The notes beneath the pieces were generated by a model. The model was not told the origin of the DNA and searched no databases. It was given only the letters and a program-made list of their open reading frames with translations. Source: Psychrobacter sp. PL19 (GTDB lineage: Bacteria > Pseudomonadota > Gammaproteobacteria > Pseudomonadales > Moraxellaceae). Taken from it: a DNA stretch of 64,000 nucleotides. The translations under genes and the position numbers were made by a program. The stretch spans positions 2,418,001 to 2,482,000 of the forward strand of contig NZ_JAGING010000001.1 in assembly GCF_017875835.1 (NCBI RefSeq). Reading direction: 5' to 3'. Below are positions 51,046 to 61,242 of this stretch, piece by piece (positions within the stretch are counted from its first letter, which is position 1; each line of letters opens with the position of its first letter).

Positions 51046-51326
51046 ATACATTTGTGTCAGCGCACTACTGTGTCGTTTTTAAATTGGATTTACTATATCA
51101 CTACCATCATGAGCGCCCTAATATGAGCAATGCCGATTTTACGCCAATACAGAAACTAAACCACGCCGCTTAATTCTATTTGATTAGTGTCTTATAGTTG
51201 GGATAATTACCGTATCACCTCTGTAATCAATAGCGGCGCCCTATTGATTAATACCGAGTTTTGTATATGATGTGACTTGATTTATGGTCGGTTTTTATTA
51301 TTAGTAATAGTCCACTGAGAATAACT

Positions 51327-51449
51327 ATGAAGACATTTGCTTGTACGTTTATATTCACACTGATGACCTTCCTTACAGGCTGCCAAGCGTTGTTTCAGTT
51401 TTTTGACAGCCCTATTCCAGTAAACTCTACTAAAAACCACAGCAAATAG
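51327..51449 (+). CDS. Small lipoprotein candidate (40 residues)
   Basis: MKTFACTFIFTLMTFLTGC is a compact lipoprotein signal with lipobox LTGC (Cys19). The mature part is 22 residues, QALFQFFDSPIPVNSTKNHSK. A weak GAGA precedes the ATG. It is too short for firm support but has the right shape for an entericidin-like or toxin-like small lipoprotein. I cannot name it. Confidence 0.5.
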   Translation: MKTFACTFIFTLMTFLTGCQALFQFFDSPIPVNSTKNHSK

Positions 51450-51570
51450 CTTAATATTACCTCAAGACCTAAAACGGCATAAAGCTTAACATTACTCAAG
51501 CTTGTCTATAAATTTGCTGTTGAAAAATGTTGATAATCGAAACCAATAAATAAATAGTGTTTAGAAAAAC

Positions 51571-51608
51571 AAAAAAAAGCAGATATCAATATTGATATCT
51601 GCTTTTTT
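51571..51608. terminator. Bidirectional terminator
   Basis: AGCAGATATCAAT followed by its perfect complement, flanked by eight A on the left and six T on the right. Confidence 0.9.
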
Positions 51609-51645
51609 ATTTACTCAATTTTTATTGGCTATTTGTTTTGACGCA

Positions 51646-51705
51646 CGCTTACTTTGCTTATACTGATTTTGCTTGTACTGATTTTGCTGGTTCTGATCCT
51701 GTTGG
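51646..51705. repeat. 15-bp degenerate tandem array across the stop codon of the flavodoxin-like gene
   Basis: Units TACTGATTTTGCTTG and TACTGATTTTGCTGG are near identical; a diverged unit lies on each side. It encodes the AKSVQAKSV tail and continues past the stop, so copies occur on both sides of it. Confidence 0.8.
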
Positions 51706-52308
51706 CTGATGCTTGATGATAGTCTTTGCTAAATGATCGCCAAACCAAATGGCAGTATCAATATCGCCTTTGCCAGGTGTTTCTTCAGGGGGCGCATTAA
51801 TAGATTGGGTCATTAACCCCAAAAAGCTAGACAGTCGATTTAAATCATTCACTTCGTGCCCTGTAGGCATCAGTGGCATGCCAACCCAATTCATACCATG
51901 CTGCATCGCAAATATACAAATTTGCTGTAATACGGCAAGTTTGTCACCACTTAACCCACCTGAATTGGCAAAACCTGCTGCCCACTTTCCTTCCCATTCT
52001 CTGTGATACCAACGCTTCGAGGTCTCATCCATAAAAGTTTTAAATGCGGCTGGCGCACTACCCATATATACGGCACTACCAAAAACCAGCAGATCTGCTG
52101 CGTCGACAAAGTCCCAATCTACATCATGAATATCTATCGCCCTTACCTGGGATTGTGGTAGTTGTTGACGTGCCCCTACCACTACCGCTTCAGCGACGCG
52201 CCTAGTGTGACCATAGCTACTATGATAAATAACTGCTATTGATACACTAGGCTTGCTAGCAGAAAGTTGCGAAGACGTTGATAAAGAAGGCGCTACAGTT
52301 GTATTCAT
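51658..52308 (-). CDS. Flavodoxin-like / WrbA-type NAD(P)H-quinone oxidoreductase
   Basis: 216 residues. The FMN phosphate loop is IYHSSYGHTRRVAEAV at about residue 27. FGSAVYMGSAPAAFKTFMDET and the AAGFANSGGLSGDKL loop are features of the flavodoxin/WrbA family. Members use FMN to reduce quinones or to carry electrons. No partner is adjacent. The first 20 residues are Ser-rich and the C-terminal tail (PAKSVQAKSV) is a duplicated 15-bp unit. The exact role is open. Confidence 0.83.
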   Translation of the reverse strand: MNTTVAPSLSTSSQLSASKPSVSIAVIYHSSYGHTRRVAEAVVVGARQQLPQSQVRAIDIHDVDWDFVDAADLLVFGSAVYMGSAPAAFKTFMDETSKRWYHREWEGKWAAGFANSGGLSGDKLAVLQQICIFAMQHGMNWVGMPLMPTGHEVNDLNRLSSFLGLMTQSINAPPEETPGKGDIDTAIWFGDHLAKTIIKHQPTGSEPAKSVQAKSV

Positions 52309-52354
52309 ACGAACTCTAATAATAGGTAATAAGTGTTTGATTTAATAACAAAAA

Positions 52355-52573
52355 TTAATAGGTTAAAACCTGCTGGATACGATTGGCATCCGTAATAAGC
52401 AAGCTGCGCACAATAATCAATGCCATAAGTCGGATTGCTGGCTGCTGTGAATAAACCTGACACCCATAGGGATAATAACTCTGACTATTATAGCTGCATT
52501 GACAAAGAATATCAGTACAGGTGGTAATACCGGCATCGGTTAACTGATATGCGGCAGACAGTGACAAATTCAA
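52355..52573 (-). pseudogene. Duplicated C-terminal fragment of pgeF
   Basis: The segment reads LNLSLSAAYQLTDAGITTCT, then SYYPYGCQVYSQQPAIRLMALIIVRSLL. This parallels the end of the intact pgeF at 54507 (LNLPKLAHDQLVSAGIIVCT, then HYYSYRRQTHLQQPATGRMALIIVRSL). The N-terminal three quarters, with the metal site, is missing, so it is not functional. Confidence 0.83.
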
Positions 52574-53106
52574 CCTTATTTTAACAGCTACATTTTTATG
52601 AACGCTGAATTTATTAGGTCATGCTGTTTATTGGTACACACTGTAGTGAAATTTAATAGATTATCAGCAGTGCTTATTTGTGGACGTGCAACACGCCCTA
52701 GTATTAGAAAAAATAAAAAATCCTATTAAAATCATTAATATCTGCTTCCGCCATTCGCCAACAATGCTGCCAACAAATTAGTCCCTGTAGAATCTCTGTT
52801 ATTCCATATAATCATATGTTGATTCTCATTCTTCTAGTGTCTCTATGTTTACTTCAATGACAATAAGATTATGATGGTGCAATTAGCCATTCAACATTTT
52901 CAAGAGATCTAGTATGGTATAGCCGCATTTTCGCTTTTTACAGTGCGTTTTTCTTGCCGCTATTGACACCATTGACGCTTGCCGTTACGGAAAAAGCTAT
53001 AACATGATGACCTTTTACTATTGGCTTTTTGATCATTAACCCACTCGAAAAAACAACTTAAGTATTCCGATATATTATAGAAATTGATTCCAGCGAACTG
53101 CGTTGG
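52574..53106. other. Intergenic region before the YeeE/YedE gene
   Basis: Beyond about 30 bases continuing the pgeF-like fragment I see no gene or clear signal here. Confidence 0.4.
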
Positions 53107-53123
53107 AAAGGGACGTTATTACA

Positions 53124-54383
53124 TTGACTACGATTACTAGAGTTCAACCTGTGAACGATACAAAAGGTCCGATTGTCACAGACAGTTTGGCATTAAATGC
53201 ACCGCAAAAAATATTAATAGCAGGCGGCGCCATTGCTGGCCTGATACTACTGATTTATTTACTCGATACCCAGCATGTTTCTCAATCGCTGCTGCTGGGA
53301 ATCGGTTTGCTGCTAGGTTATACCCTGTTCCATGCTCGTTTTGGTTTTACCTCTGCCTTCAGACGTATAATGTCAGTAGGGAATGGGCAGGCTATGCGTT
53401 CTCATATGCTAATGCTAGCGGTCGCCGTCACATTGTTTGCGCCAATCTTGGCTTACGGCGCCACATTTTTTGGCGGGCCGCTCGCAGGCTATGTCGCACC
53501 AGTGGGCGTCAGCCTCATAGTAGGGTCTTTCATGTTCGGCATCGGTATGCAGCTTGGTGGCGGTTGTGCTTCCGGTACGCTTTATGCTCTGGGCGGTGGG
53601 CGTTCTGTCATGTTCGTGACGTTTATTTTCTTTATAATTGGCGCCACCATTGGTGCTTATCATTTGCCATTTTGGACCGAAGAGATGCCAGCGTTTGAAC
53701 CCTACTCACTTGCTACGTCGACTAATCTTGGCTACAGCGGTGCTTGGCTTTTGTCTTTGGCATTTTTCGGTTTAATCGCTTGGGTAACCTTGGTTGTTGA
53801 AAAGAAAACAAAGGCCCCTAAAATGGCGCCGGTACCTTCTACAAGCGGATGGAAGCGAATTTTACGTGGCTCTTGGCCACTATTTGCGGCAGCGATTGTG
53901 TTAGCCCTGCTTAACGCACTGACTTTGATGACCCGTGGCCAGCCTTGGGGCATCACTTCTGCGTTTGCATTATGGGGCTCTAAAATTGCTAGAACCTTAG
54001 GGGTCGATGTGACTAATTGGGGCTATTGGCAAGGGGCTAATGCTGCGGCGCTTGATGTTTCTATCTTTGCAGACTCGACCACGGTATTGAATATCGGTAT
54101 AATTCTTGGTGCCTTTATCGCTTCAGCTGCTGGCGGACTATTCAAGTTCACCCAGGTTACTGCGGGCAATTTCGCCGCTTCAGTTATTGGTGGCTTGATG
54201 ATGGGCTATGGTGCACGCCTTGCATTCGGCTGCAACATCGGTGCTTATTTCGGTGGTATTGCCTCGTTCAGCTTGCACGGTTATGTCTGGGGCATACTCG
54301 CACTAGCGGGCACTTTATTGGCTTTATACTTACGTCCCTTATTCGGACTGTCGGTGCCAAAATCGAACGATTCTGTCTGCTGA
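53124..54383 (+). CDS. YeeE/YedE-family sulfur transporter (TsuA-like)
   Basis: About 419 residues from a TTG at 53124, which has AAAGGGA 10 bases before it; a TTG at 53103 is the longer choice. About nine hydrophobic helices. Two internal repeats carry the conserved cysteines: GIGMQLGGGCASGTLYALGGG and GARLAFGCNIGAYFGGIASF. The family takes up thiosulfate (YeeE/TsuA) or moves other reduced-sulfur compounds. The usual TusA-like partner gene is not adjacent. Confidence 0.88.
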   Translation: MTTITRVQPVNDTKGPIVTDSLALNAPQKILIAGGAIAGLILLIYLLDTQHVSQSLLLGIGLLLGYTLFHARFGFTSAFRRIMSVGNGQAMRSHMLMLAVAVTLFAPILAYGATFFGGPLAGYVAPVGVSLIVGSFMFGIGMQLGGGCASGTLYALGGGRSVMFVTFIFFIIGATIGAYHLPFWTEEMPAFEPYSLATSTNLGYSGAWLLSLAFFGLIAWVTLVVEKKTKAPKMAPVPSTSGWKRILRGSWPLFAAAIVLALLNALTLMTRGQPWGITSAFALWGSKIARTLGVDVTNWGYWQGANAAALDVSIFADSTTVLNIGIILGAFIASAAGGLFKFTQVTAGNFAASVIGGLMMGYGARLAFGCNIGAYFGGIASFSLHGYVWGILALAGTLLALYLRPLFGLSVPKSNDSVC

Positions 54384-54446
54384 TACAGACTAATGGCTGC
54401 TATTAGTTATCAACCATCATTAAATAATTGTTCAGTGTCCATCAAT

Positions 54447-54485
54447 AAAAAGAGATAGCCGGCTAAAAACCTGCTATCTCTTTTT
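54447..54485. terminator. Convergent terminator
   Basis: AAAAAGAGATAGC pairs with GCTATCTCTTTTT, 13-base loop; serves the transporter and pgeF. Confidence 0.92.
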
Positions 54486-54506
54486 GCTATACGTCATAGA
54501 TAAATA

Positions 54507-55532
54507 TTAAACCGATAAACTACGCACGATGATTAAGGCCATACGTCCAGTTGCTGGCTGCTGTAAATGAGTCTGACGCCGATAAGAATAATAATGGCGA
54601 TCAGCATAACTACAACCCACTGGTAAATCAGTGCACACTATAATACCTGCAGATACTAATTGGTCATGAGCCAGCTTGGGTAAGTTTAGCTTTATCTTAT
54701 CCGCGCCTACTGGAGTGTGAACGGATGGGTTATCGATGGTCTTATCTACGCACTCGGTATTGGTAGCCAAATTATTAACAGTATTAGGATAATCGCTAGT
54801 ATCAGCAGCTATACAGTAGATCTGAGCAAAATTATCAATGCTAGCTTGTGTTAATGATTGATTTTCTACGCAACCCGCTAACAGCCGATCAGCAACATGA
54901 TTGCCGACTTCATAATGCACCGGACTGATACTGACACCAATCCATGCCATAACCTGCCCTTTGGCCATAAAGCGCTCAACCGTTGCCTTAATGACACCGC
55001 AAGCTAACCCTTGCCAGCCGGCGTGAATGGCTGCTATTTGTCCACTTGCAGGTTGATATAAGACGATAGGCACACAATCAGCAGTCATAATCGCTAGCCC
55101 TAAGTCGGCTTGCTGGCTAATCATCGCGTCAGCATCTACTAGATGCATGCTAAATGACGCACTATCGACGTCATAAACTTGCTTGCCATGAACCTGATTG
55201 ACCCAGTGCAAGCTAGTGATAGGTGAGCGCTGTTGTTTTAATGGTTGAGCACTTAGTTGTTCATTAATTGCCGCCAGCAAGCGCATCCGATTGGTCAATA
55301 CCTGCGCGGCATCGTCATTGACATGTAAGCCCAAATTTAACTCACCATAGCTCGCTCGTCCTAACTGACACAGTTGCTGATTTTTTTGTTCATTGCTTTT
55401 AATATCAGTACTTTCGATATCAGCATGTTCAAAGTCAGCATATTCGAAATCAGCGTTCTCATAAGCCGCGGTTTGAAAAATAGCCACGTCATCAAACTGC
55501 GCCAATAATGTAATCGGAGGCTTAGTAGTCAT
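54507..55532 (-). CDS. pgeF: Peptidoglycan editing factor PgeF (YfiH, DUF152/laccase-domain)
   Basis: 341 residues. In E. coli PgeF removes wrongly incorporated serine from UDP-MurNAc-linked precursors; the family is also called polyphenol oxidase. Metal-site residues appear in HWVNQVHG, MTADCVPIVL and AAIHAGWQGLACG. The N-terminal part has repeated acidic units (YADFEHADIESTDIKS) from 12-15-base in-frame duplications, absent in most relatives. It is followed upstream by rluD, its usual neighbour. Confidence 0.93.
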   Translation of the reverse strand: MTTKPPITLLAQFDDVAIFQTAAYENADFEYADFEHADIESTDIKSNEQKNQQLCQLGRASYGELNLGLHVNDDAAQVLTNRMRLLAAINEQLSAQPLKQQRSPITSLHWVNQVHGKQVYDVDSASFSMHLVDADAMISQQADLGLAIMTADCVPIVLYQPASGQIAAIHAGWQGLACGVIKATVERFMAKGQVMAWIGVSISPVHYEVGNHVADRLLAGCVENQSLTQASIDNFAQIYCIAADTSDYPNTVNNLATNTECVDKTIDNPSVHTPVGADKIKLNLPKLAHDQLVSAGIIVCTDLPVGCSYADRHYYSYRRQTHLQQPATGRMALIIVRSLSV

Positions 55533-55619
55533 GGCTTATTTATCATCGCTCAGTCATCACTTTTGGTTCATCGCAGCTTATTTAATAGATTTTTTTAGTA
55601 GCTTTTCTTATTAATTCTC

Positions 55620-56855
55620 TTAGTAACTTTTATACGGTGCTTTTTCTTCAGGGTAATAGCCATCACTTAATACAGTCATTAACTTTTGCATATCTTCAGG
55701 AATAGGCGTCGTTACTTTAATGTCTTCACCGGTAGTGGGATGAACAAAACCTAAGGCATAAGCATGCAAGGCTTGGCGCGGGAAGTTACTGATTATATTA
55801 CGCTGCTGTTCTGTCAATCCAGCACGCAATTGGCGACGACCACCATAGACCCGATCGCCGACGATTGGGTAAGTAATGTGACTCAAATGCACGCGAATTT
55901 GATGGGTACGACCAGTTTCAAGCCCAACATCCAATAGCGTATAGTTGTCATTAAGTGCGGTAACCTCTAATAGATGCGTGACGGCCTCTCGCCCAGCAGT
56001 CATCACTGTCATTTTGGTACGTTGGTTACGATGACGACCAATCGGCGCGTCAATACGTCGATGACGCATTAGGCTCGCTTGATCCCCGGCTACCACACAT
56101 TGATAATGACGATAGACTGACTTATCTTTGAGCTGCGCCATCAATGCCATCTGGGCCGGTTTGGTTTTACCGATAAGTAACAGTCCTGAGGTGTCTTTAT
56201 CAATACGATGTACCAGACCTGCCCGTGGCAAATGATGCTGTTGTGGATAATGATATAGCAACGCATTGACTAGCGTGCCCGTCTGGTTACCAGCACCTGG
56301 ATGCACCACCATACCTACTGGTTTATTAATAACCAATACCGCATCATCTTCATAAACCACATCGATAGCTATATTTTCCGGCTGATCTTCACTGTGCTGC
56401 TGCAAGGTGGTGGACAGATGCAACACGTCTGCAGCCTTGACCCGGTACTTTGGCTTTTGCTCAATGCCGTTACACAGTAAGCTACCGTCGCTAACCCAGC
56501 CTTGTAACTGGGCACGCGAAAAGTCCGTAAAAGCTAGCGAAGCAAGTTTATCAATGCGTAGGCCAGCTTCATCTTCAGAGGCCGTATAAGTCACATCGAT
56601 TATTTCTAGCACAGCTTGTCTAGCTAGCGGTGCCTCATCGCCTTGATCGTCATCGTCATCGTCATCGTCATCGTCGAGTGAATCAGTATCAAGTACATCA
56701 TCTAGTGACTTGTTGTCATCATCATTATCATCTTCTGACGATACCTGACCACCATCACGTGGTTCACTGTTATTTGGTAGCTCATCTTGCGTGGTTAGAT
56801 CGTTATCTAGCAACTGACTGGGCGTTAAATTTGTGGTCATAGCTTCATTATTCAT
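55620..56855 (-). CDS. rluD: Ribosomal large-subunit pseudouridine synthase RluD
   Basis: 411 residues from ATG 56855 (alternatives at 56840 and 56945; none has a clear ribosome site). It makes pseudouridines in helix 69 of 23S rRNA. The S4 RNA-binding domain (LRIDKLASLAFTDFSRAQLQ) is followed by the catalytic GLVHRIDKDTSGLLL. An acidic N-terminal extension of about 85 residues includes a run of eight Asp coded by repeated GAT/GAC triplets. Typical RluD is about 325 residues, so the extension is unusual. Confidence 0.93.
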   Translation of the reverse strand: MNNEAMTTNLTPSQLLDNDLTTQDELPNNSEPRDGGQVSSEDDNDDDNKSLDDVLDTDSLDDDDDDDDDDQGDEAPLARQAVLEIIDVTYTASEDEAGLRIDKLASLAFTDFSRAQLQGWVSDGSLLCNGIEQKPKYRVKAADVLHLSTTLQQHSEDQPENIAIDVVYEDDAVLVINKPVGMVVHPGAGNQTGTLVNALLYHYPQQHHLPRAGLVHRIDKDTSGLLLIGKTKPAQMALMAQLKDKSVYRHYQCVVAGDQASLMRHRRIDAPIGRHRNQRTKMTVMTAGREAVTHLLEVTALNDNYTLLDVGLETGRTHQIRVHLSHITYPIVGDRVYGGRRQLRAGLTEQQRNIISNFPRQALHAYALGFVHPTTGEDIKVTTPIPEDMQKLMTVLSDGYYPEEKAPYKSY

Positions 56856-57618
56856 AGCAGATTCATATAGGGCAAAGTCACCAAGGTGAGCTTTATAAGA
56901 AAACAGAAAGGCAATCAGCTGGCCATCAAAAATTAAAATAGCCAAAAAAAAGCGAGTTTAGTGTTGCTATAGTGTACCATGCCAAAAGCACAAGCCCTAT
57001 AGTAGCTAACAGTTATCTGTCATTTGATACTCATCATTGAGCACACTAATAATCCACTATTAACTCTCTATAATATGACGTTATGGTAAGTTACTGTATC
57101 TTGGCTAGTACGGACGACCATGGTCATCGCTTATTAAAACAGTCATTACTAGGTGCTGACCAAATACTATATCGTCTGTATCAATTGATAATATCTCAAC
57201 AGACAACCGCCTAGATAGAGTCAATTAGAGCGGTTGAAGACCGTTGTCATTTAGAACAATAAGTATAAAACCTTATCTCACTCTAAAATTTGCTTCACCC
57301 TGGTGCAGATAACTACAAAACAGATAATGAAAAAATAGACCCGTCTCAAGTTATTCTATAAATTAATCAAGATTTTGCTGTATGCTATGGCACTGTGTTT
57401 AATCAGAAATCATTTAAAGTTCTATTTAATTATAGTCACACCCGAGCAACTATGGTCACATCTAGGCACCGTTAGGTTTAATCATAGACAAACTTAATGA
57501 TAGACTCTTTATTGTTGCCGTAATCAATTGTTGCCGTAATCGTCGCCTTTTGATCATTAACCTGTTATATAGTGTGATAGCACCATTGCTATTATGCGTC
57601 TTGTGTCGGAGAAGAAGT
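56856..57618. other. Divergent control region between rluD and bamD
   Basis: No gene seen. A 16-bp tandem duplication ATTGTTGCCGTAATCA lies at 57511-57542. No clear promoter by eye. Confidence 0.45.
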
Positions 57619-58734
57619 ATGCGCCCTGTTGGCAACACGTTTATCAAACTATCCTCAGTAACCCTGCTTGCATTAAGTGTGAACTTGGTGGGCTGTCAAA
57701 CTTTTAAAAATTTGACCAGTAAGGATGTGGATGCAGTCGAAACTGCTGAGAAGTCAGAACAAGCCTACTATAATGACGCCATTACCCAGATTGATAAAGG
57801 TCGCTATACGCAAGCTATTGAAGATTTGACCAATCTGCGTACCTTTTATCCTACCGGAATATACGCTGAACAAGCATTGCTCGATATCATGTATGCCCAA
57901 TTCGAAAGTGGCAGCTATGAGACTACGGCAGGCAGTGCTGAGCAGTTTATTAGCCTATATCCGTCTAACCCGCAAGTCAGCTACGCTTACTACGTGCGCG
58001 GTGTCGCCAATATGCAAGGCGCATCTGACGGCATCCAAATATTCAAAATGAATCAAGCCGAACGTGATACTGCTTATCTGCGGATCGCCTTTGCTAACTT
58101 TCAAGAGCTTATCAATAAATACCCTAACAGCCCTTATGCACCAGATTCTGCCCAGCGCATGCTATTTATTTATAATCAGTTTGCCCAAAGTGAGCTGACA
58201 GCAGCTCGCTGGTATATTGAGCGTGAGGCGCATGTGGCTGCTGCCAATCGTGCTAAATGGGTATTTCAATACTATCCACTAAGCGAGTCAGTACCGGAAG
58301 CTATTGCTATTCTTGCTTATAGCCATGATAAATTAGGGCTGACGGACTTAGCAAAAGACTATAAGACGCTGCTACAAATTAACTATCCAGAATTGCTTAC
58401 CAATGACGGACGCGTCAAGCTTACTACCAAAAGTGACCGCACCTGGTTGAATAAATTGACTTTTGGTCAGCTTGGACGTGCCAGCATACAAAACACCTCA
58501 ATTGCTGAGGGTCAATATAGTGGCGCTACCAAAACCCAAATGATTCGTAATGCAAATCAGCTCAGATTGCCTACCGACGATGCTACTGCTGCTGATACTG
58601 CCATTATCAGTAGCACACCAGCCCGCTCTAGCGGAATCAAGGTAGGTTTAGGTCTGCCTGATAGCGCCACTGAACAAGTCTCTGGCCAAGGTAGTTCTAG
58701 CGCTGCCGCTAAAGAAGCTGCTGTCGAGCCATAA
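57619..58734 (+). CDS. bamD: Outer-membrane assembly lipoprotein BamD
   Basis: 371 residues from ATG 57619, chosen because GGAG lies 8 bases before it and a lipoprotein signal starts there. Lipobox LVGC with Cys26. TPR helices follow (AYYNDAITQIDKGRYTQAIE, YIEREAHVAAANRAKWVFQY). It binds BamA in the beta-barrel assembly machine. The C-terminal extension of about 110 residues beyond the five TPRs is Ser/Ala-rich and is not found in E. coli BamD. Confidence 0.95.
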   Translation: MRPVGNTFIKLSSVTLLALSVNLVGCQTFKNLTSKDVDAVETAEKSEQAYYNDAITQIDKGRYTQAIEDLTNLRTFYPTGIYAEQALLDIMYAQFESGSYETTAGSAEQFISLYPSNPQVSYAYYVRGVANMQGASDGIQIFKMNQAERDTAYLRIAFANFQELINKYPNSPYAPDSAQRMLFIYNQFAQSELTAARWYIEREAHVAAANRAKWVFQYYPLSESVPEAIAILAYSHDKLGLTDLAKDYKTLLQINYPELLTNDGRVKLTTKSDRTWLNKLTFGQLGRASIQNTSIAEGQYSGATKTQMIRNANQLRLPTDDATAADTAIISSTPARSSGIKVGLGLPDSATEQVSGQGSSSAAAKEAAVEP

Positions 58735-58844
58735 AATATCAATATAAATGACGATAGCTGAGCGTTGATGTTAGGAACCATTAACTGAAACAGTTAATAA
58801 AAAATGCCTTAACTGATAAAATCTGAAGAATAAAAAAGATATTA

Positions 58845-58881
58845 AAAAATAAGGTCAACGACCCCGTTGGCCTTATTTTTC
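58845..58881 (+). terminator. Terminator of bamD
   Basis: AAAAATAAGGTCAACG pairs with CGTTGGCCTTATTTTT (one wobble), loop ACCC. Confidence 0.9.
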
Positions 58882-59033
58882 TGTCTTTGTGCTACCGTTT
58901 TTTATACGACAATCTTTTTACTTAAAAGCCACCTTGCTTGAGAGCCACTTTAATAAACAATCTCTTTGTTCAAAAGCCACTACCCTACAATCACCGCACT
59001 ATGATCACAGCCATATGGTAAAATATTTCTTCC

Positions 59034-61202
59034 ATGAGCATTCCAAACCATATTCTCGAGCAATTAAATAGCCAAGCTGACCTGATCAGCATTATTGGGC
59101 GTCATACTACGCTCAAACGCGCCGGTGGCGAGTATAAAGGCTGCTGTCCATTTCATGGGGAAAAGTCGCCATCATTTTATGTCAATCCACAAAAAAATAT
59201 CTACCACTGCTTTGGTTGTAGTGTCGGTGGTAACGCCATCAGCTTTTTGCGCGATTATGAGAACCTCACCTTTATAGAAGCAGTTAATGAGCTGTCAAAG
59301 CAAACCGGTATCGAAGTACCACAAGAAGAACAACAGAATGTTAGCTATCAGCGTAGCAAACCTAAACCTATCGCCAAACCACAACACCAGACGCCCAAGC
59401 CGTCGTTCAATAACTCGACGACCCAGCAACTGTCGTCAGTAGATAATCCATCGTCAGCAACTGCCCCACCTGATAGTAGTAACGATGGCAGTATTGATAA
59501 CGATAATATTAATACTGCTAACGAGTACTCTGACCAGTATGACTATGAAAATAGTGGCAGGTATGATGGCTTACCACCCAATATTCCTTATGACAATGAT
59601 TATAATAGCGCAGAGTATAATACAGAACCACCCGCTTGGCTGACAGGTGACGATGCGTTTGTAGGCTCAGATATAGACCATGCGTCCGCTGATAAAGACG
59701 GCAATTTATATGAGTTATTGACCCAGATTCAGCAGTTTTATCAGCATAATTTAACCACCCATCCCCATGCTCAGCATTATTTTGCCGCACGTGGTATCAC
59801 TGAACAGAGCTTAGATGTTTTTGGGTTGGGTTATGCCCCATTCGGCTGGCAGCATCTTGAACATCAATTCCCACAAGATATCGAAGGACTCAAAGCACTG
59901 GGGTTAGTCCGTAGTTCAGAATCGGGGCGTGATTATGATTTATTGCGCGATCGGGTTATCTTTCCGATTCGTGACAATCAAGGTCGTATCATCGGCTTTG
60001 GGGGTCGTGCACTCGATGATGAGGTAAAGCCCAAGTATATTAATTCATCAGACTCACCAGTTTTTCATAAGCAGCACGTGCTATATGGCTACTACGAATC
60101 ACGCCAGCAGCGGGCAAACCGCTGGCTAGTGGTCGAAGGCTACATGGATGTCATCGCCCTACACCAAGCCGGTATCTATGGTGCCATTGCCTCAATGGGC
60201 ACGGCTATTAATGAAGCTCAAATATCACGCCTATTGACCTTAAACCCTACATTAACCTTGAGCTTCGATGGTGATAGCGCGGGACAAAAAGCGGCTTGGC
60301 GTACGCTTGAAGTCAGTCTACCAGTGCTCGGCGACGATAAAGAGCTGCGGTTTTTGACCCTACCAAATAATCATGATCCCGATACTTTTATTAAAAGTCA
60401 TGGCGCAGAGGCTATGCATGAGCAAATTGCAACGGCGATGCCCCTATCGCAGTATATTTTTGCCTATCTAAGTGAGCGCCATGACTTAACATTAGCGGAA
60501 GGTAAAGCGAAGCTGATGTCGCAAGTGCGTACGCTAACCGCTTTATTGCCCAAAGGCAGTAGCTTTCGTTACCTGCTCAACAACGACATTTATCAAAAGC
60601 TGGGCGGTAAGCGTAGCCAGAATATTGAGGCAAAGGATGCGCTACTAGACTTCGATGGTGATATGACCATCAGCCAGCAATTACAGCTGTGTTTTTTGTT
60701 TCAGCCGCGTGCCCTGATTGATGATCCTATAGAGTCCATTTGGCAACAGACCGGTATTGATGGTTTGAATCTGCCCGCACATATCAAGCAAAAGGCCTCC
60801 TCTGATGCATTGCGACCCTTGGCTTGGGAAGATTTACAAGATGCTGCCTTATTGGATGTCGTTAGTACTATTAAGCGCTGTCTGGCTTATTTGCCGACCG
60901 ATGCCAACGCCGCCGCACATTTTATTTTATCTAATCTAAACCCGTTAACTCAAGAAGCGCTTAGCCGTAATTGGGGATCCTTTTATAAAACCCTGATCAC
61001 TAGAAATATTTTAAGCCTTGATGAGCAGATTGAAAACTTAGTGAGTCAACTCTTAGAGCGCAATATGAAGAAAAAAATACAAGAGTTGGTAAAAAATCCT
61101 GATCATATCAAGGCCACTATCGTACGCATTCAGGCGCAGCTATTAAGCAACTGGTTACGTGCCCAGCAAGCGGAACAATCAGCGCAAATGATTAGTATCT
61201 AA
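59034..61202 (+). CDS. dnaG: DNA primase DnaG
   Basis: 722 residues, longer than the usual 580-660. The zinc-binding CHC2 motif is C38, H41, C59 and C62. The RNA-polymerase/Toprim domain has RVIFPIRDNQGRIIGFGGRAL, WLVVEGYMDVIALHQAG and LSFDGDSAGQKAAWRT. A linker of about 110 residues (roughly 107-215), rich in N, S, D and Q, separates the zinc and polymerase domains and explains the length. The C-terminal helicase-binding domain ends LLSNWLRAQQAEQ. The ribosomal gene rpsU, often beside dnaG, is absent here. Confidence 0.96.
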   Translation: MSIPNHILEQLNSQADLISIIGRHTTLKRAGGEYKGCCPFHGEKSPSFYVNPQKNIYHCFGCSVGGNAISFLRDYENLTFIEAVNELSKQTGIEVPQEEQQNVSYQRSKPKPIAKPQHQTPKPSFNNSTTQQLSSVDNPSSATAPPDSSNDGSIDNDNINTANEYSDQYDYENSGRYDGLPPNIPYDNDYNSAEYNTEPPAWLTGDDAFVGSDIDHASADKDGNLYELLTQIQQFYQHNLTTHPHAQHYFAARGITEQSLDVFGLGYAPFGWQHLEHQFPQDIEGLKALGLVRSSESGRDYDLLRDRVIFPIRDNQGRIIGFGGRALDDEVKPKYINSSDSPVFHKQHVLYGYYESRQQRANRWLVVEGYMDVIALHQAGIYGAIASMGTAINEAQISRLLTLNPTLTLSFDGDSAGQKAAWRTLEVSLPVLGDDKELRFLTLPNNHDPDTFIKSHGAEAMHEQIATAMPLSQYIFAYLSERHDLTLAEGKAKLMSQVRTLTALLPKGSSFRYLLNNDIYQKLGGKRSQNIEAKDALLDFDGDMTISQQLQLCFLFQPRALIDDPIESIWQQTGIDGLNLPAHIKQKASSDALRPLAWEDLQDAALLDVVSTIKRCLAYLPTDANAAAHFILSNLNPLTQEALSRNWGSFYKTLITRNILSLDEQIENLVSQLLERNMKKKIQELVKNPDHIKATIVRIQAQLLSNWLRAQQAEQSAQMISI

Positions 61203-61242
61203 TACAGGCAGTATTATAGATGGTCGTGGCTACGACGATTCA

